32,394 nt of DNA from Mycetocola sp. (lineage in GTDB: Bacteria > Actinomycetota > Actinomycetes > Actinomycetales > Microbacteriaceae), in the NCBI RefSeq assembly GCF_025464835.1, contig NZ_JAODMP010000030.1:1-32394 (forward strand). The letters run 5' to 3'. The notes under the pieces were generated by a model. The model did no database searches, was not told the DNA's origin, and saw nothing but the letters and a program-made list of their open reading frames with translations. A program made the translations under genes and the position numbers. Shown here piece after piece: positions 32,056-32,394 of the stretch; positions within the stretch are counted from its first letter, which is position 1, and every line of letters begins with the position of its first letter.

Positions 32056-32394
32056 TGCCCACTTCACGCCCAAGCAAGGCATGGTCGGTCATGATGCGGG
32101 GGAACGCCCGGTTCGTTGCCGGCGAGCCACGCCATCCACGCCAGGATGTCGAACGCCGCGAGTCCCTCGCTCACAACCAGCAGCCAGACGTAGTCCTGTT
32201 CGGCTGCTCCGATTCGCGCCTCGCCGCGGAGATCATCTTCGACAAGGGGCTCGGCGACCTGTTCGTCGTACGCAACGCCGGTCAGGTCATCTCCGACTCC
32301 GTCGTCGGCTCGCTGGAGTACGCCGTCGGCGTCCTGCACGTGCCGCTCATCGTCGTGCTCGGCCACGACCAGTGCGGCGCCGTTCGTGCGGCGA
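32055..32394 (+). CDS. Beta-carbonic anhydrase, 5' part only
   Basis: This enzyme interconverts CO2 and bicarbonate with a zinc ion. The first 113 residues are in the window; the family is about 200, so the gene runs off the right edge. The zinc ligands are all visible: Cys51 and Asp53 in CSDSR, and His104 and Cys107 in GHDQCGAV. Between them lies DLFVVRNAGQVISDSVVGSL, a standard block. The ATG shares one base with the DUF4245 stop, with GAGAGGAACG upstream, so it is part of the xse operon. It may supply bicarbonate for carboxylases. Confidence 0.95.
   Translation, partial: MPTSRPSKAWSVMMRGNARFVAGEPRHPRQDVERRESLAHNQQPDVVLFGCSDSRLAAEIIFDKGLGDLFVVRNAGQVISDSVVGSLEYAVGVLHVPLIVVLGHDQCGAVRAA

Noticed and set aside
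1-32394. Phage, insertion sequence, CRISPR array, toxin-antitoxin or defence island
   Set aside because: No transposase, integrase, phage structural gene, regularly spaced repeat or defence-type protein was seen; the HNH protein is a common DUF222 family member, not a restriction system component.

Overview
This window looks like ordinary chromosome from a high-GC actinobacterium, most likely a member of Microbacteriaceae; the genus cannot be fixed by eye. The reasons are the strong G/C third-position bias, an NrtR-nadABC-nifS NAD operon, a tandem glycine riboswitch in front of gcvTHP, a CarD regulator, a DUF222/HNH endonuclease, a DUF6264 protein, the xseA-xseB-DUF4245-carbonic anhydrase cluster, and many genes whose start codon sits about six bases after a -10 box (leaderless type).

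Layout. 1-2750 (minus): glycine cleavage operon gcvT-gcvH-gcvP (gcvP runs off the left edge) under a tandem glycine riboswitch. The linker between its two aptamers appears to carry a palindromic REP-like insertion. 2750-3036: a long inverted repeat, then the promoter/operator of the next operon. 3037-8590 (plus): tightly overlapping nrtR-nadA-nadB-nadC-cysteine desulfurase, i.e. de novo NAD synthesis with its own regulator and a probable sulfur donor for the NadA iron-sulfur cluster. 8600-12030: small and poorly known genes (two small ORFs, a short unknown protein, a LysR-type DNA-binding domain without its sensor domain, a DoxX-like membrane protein, an alpha/beta hydrolase) and gene remnants, including a frameshifted hydrolase. 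12101-13618: DUF222/HNH endonuclease. 13675-15264 (minus): ABC-F ATPase. 15782-16306: CarD. 16806-18041: a LigD-type polymerase without a ligase. 18042-20113: a cluster of decayed genes (a VOC/PhnB-like protein and two dihydrofolate reductase-like fragments) around one intact secreted beta-propeller protein.

20173-32394 is mostly housekeeping: an SpoVK/CbbX-like AAA+ ATPase, YchF, an EamA transporter, RmuC, two adjacent GlpX-type fructose bisphosphatases, class II aldolase, a DUF6264 protein, IspH, XseA/XseB, DUF4245 and the start of a beta-carbonic anhydrase.

I found no phage, transposase, CRISPR array, tRNA/rRNA, toxin-antitoxin pair or defence island, and nothing that I can honestly call a new multi-gene system. 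The most interesting signals are at DNA/RNA level: the riboswitch linker insertion, the operator overlapping the nrtR promoter, a strongly recurring GGATGC/GCATCC word on both strands, the regular leaderless promoters, and the mutational history readable in the pseudogenes.
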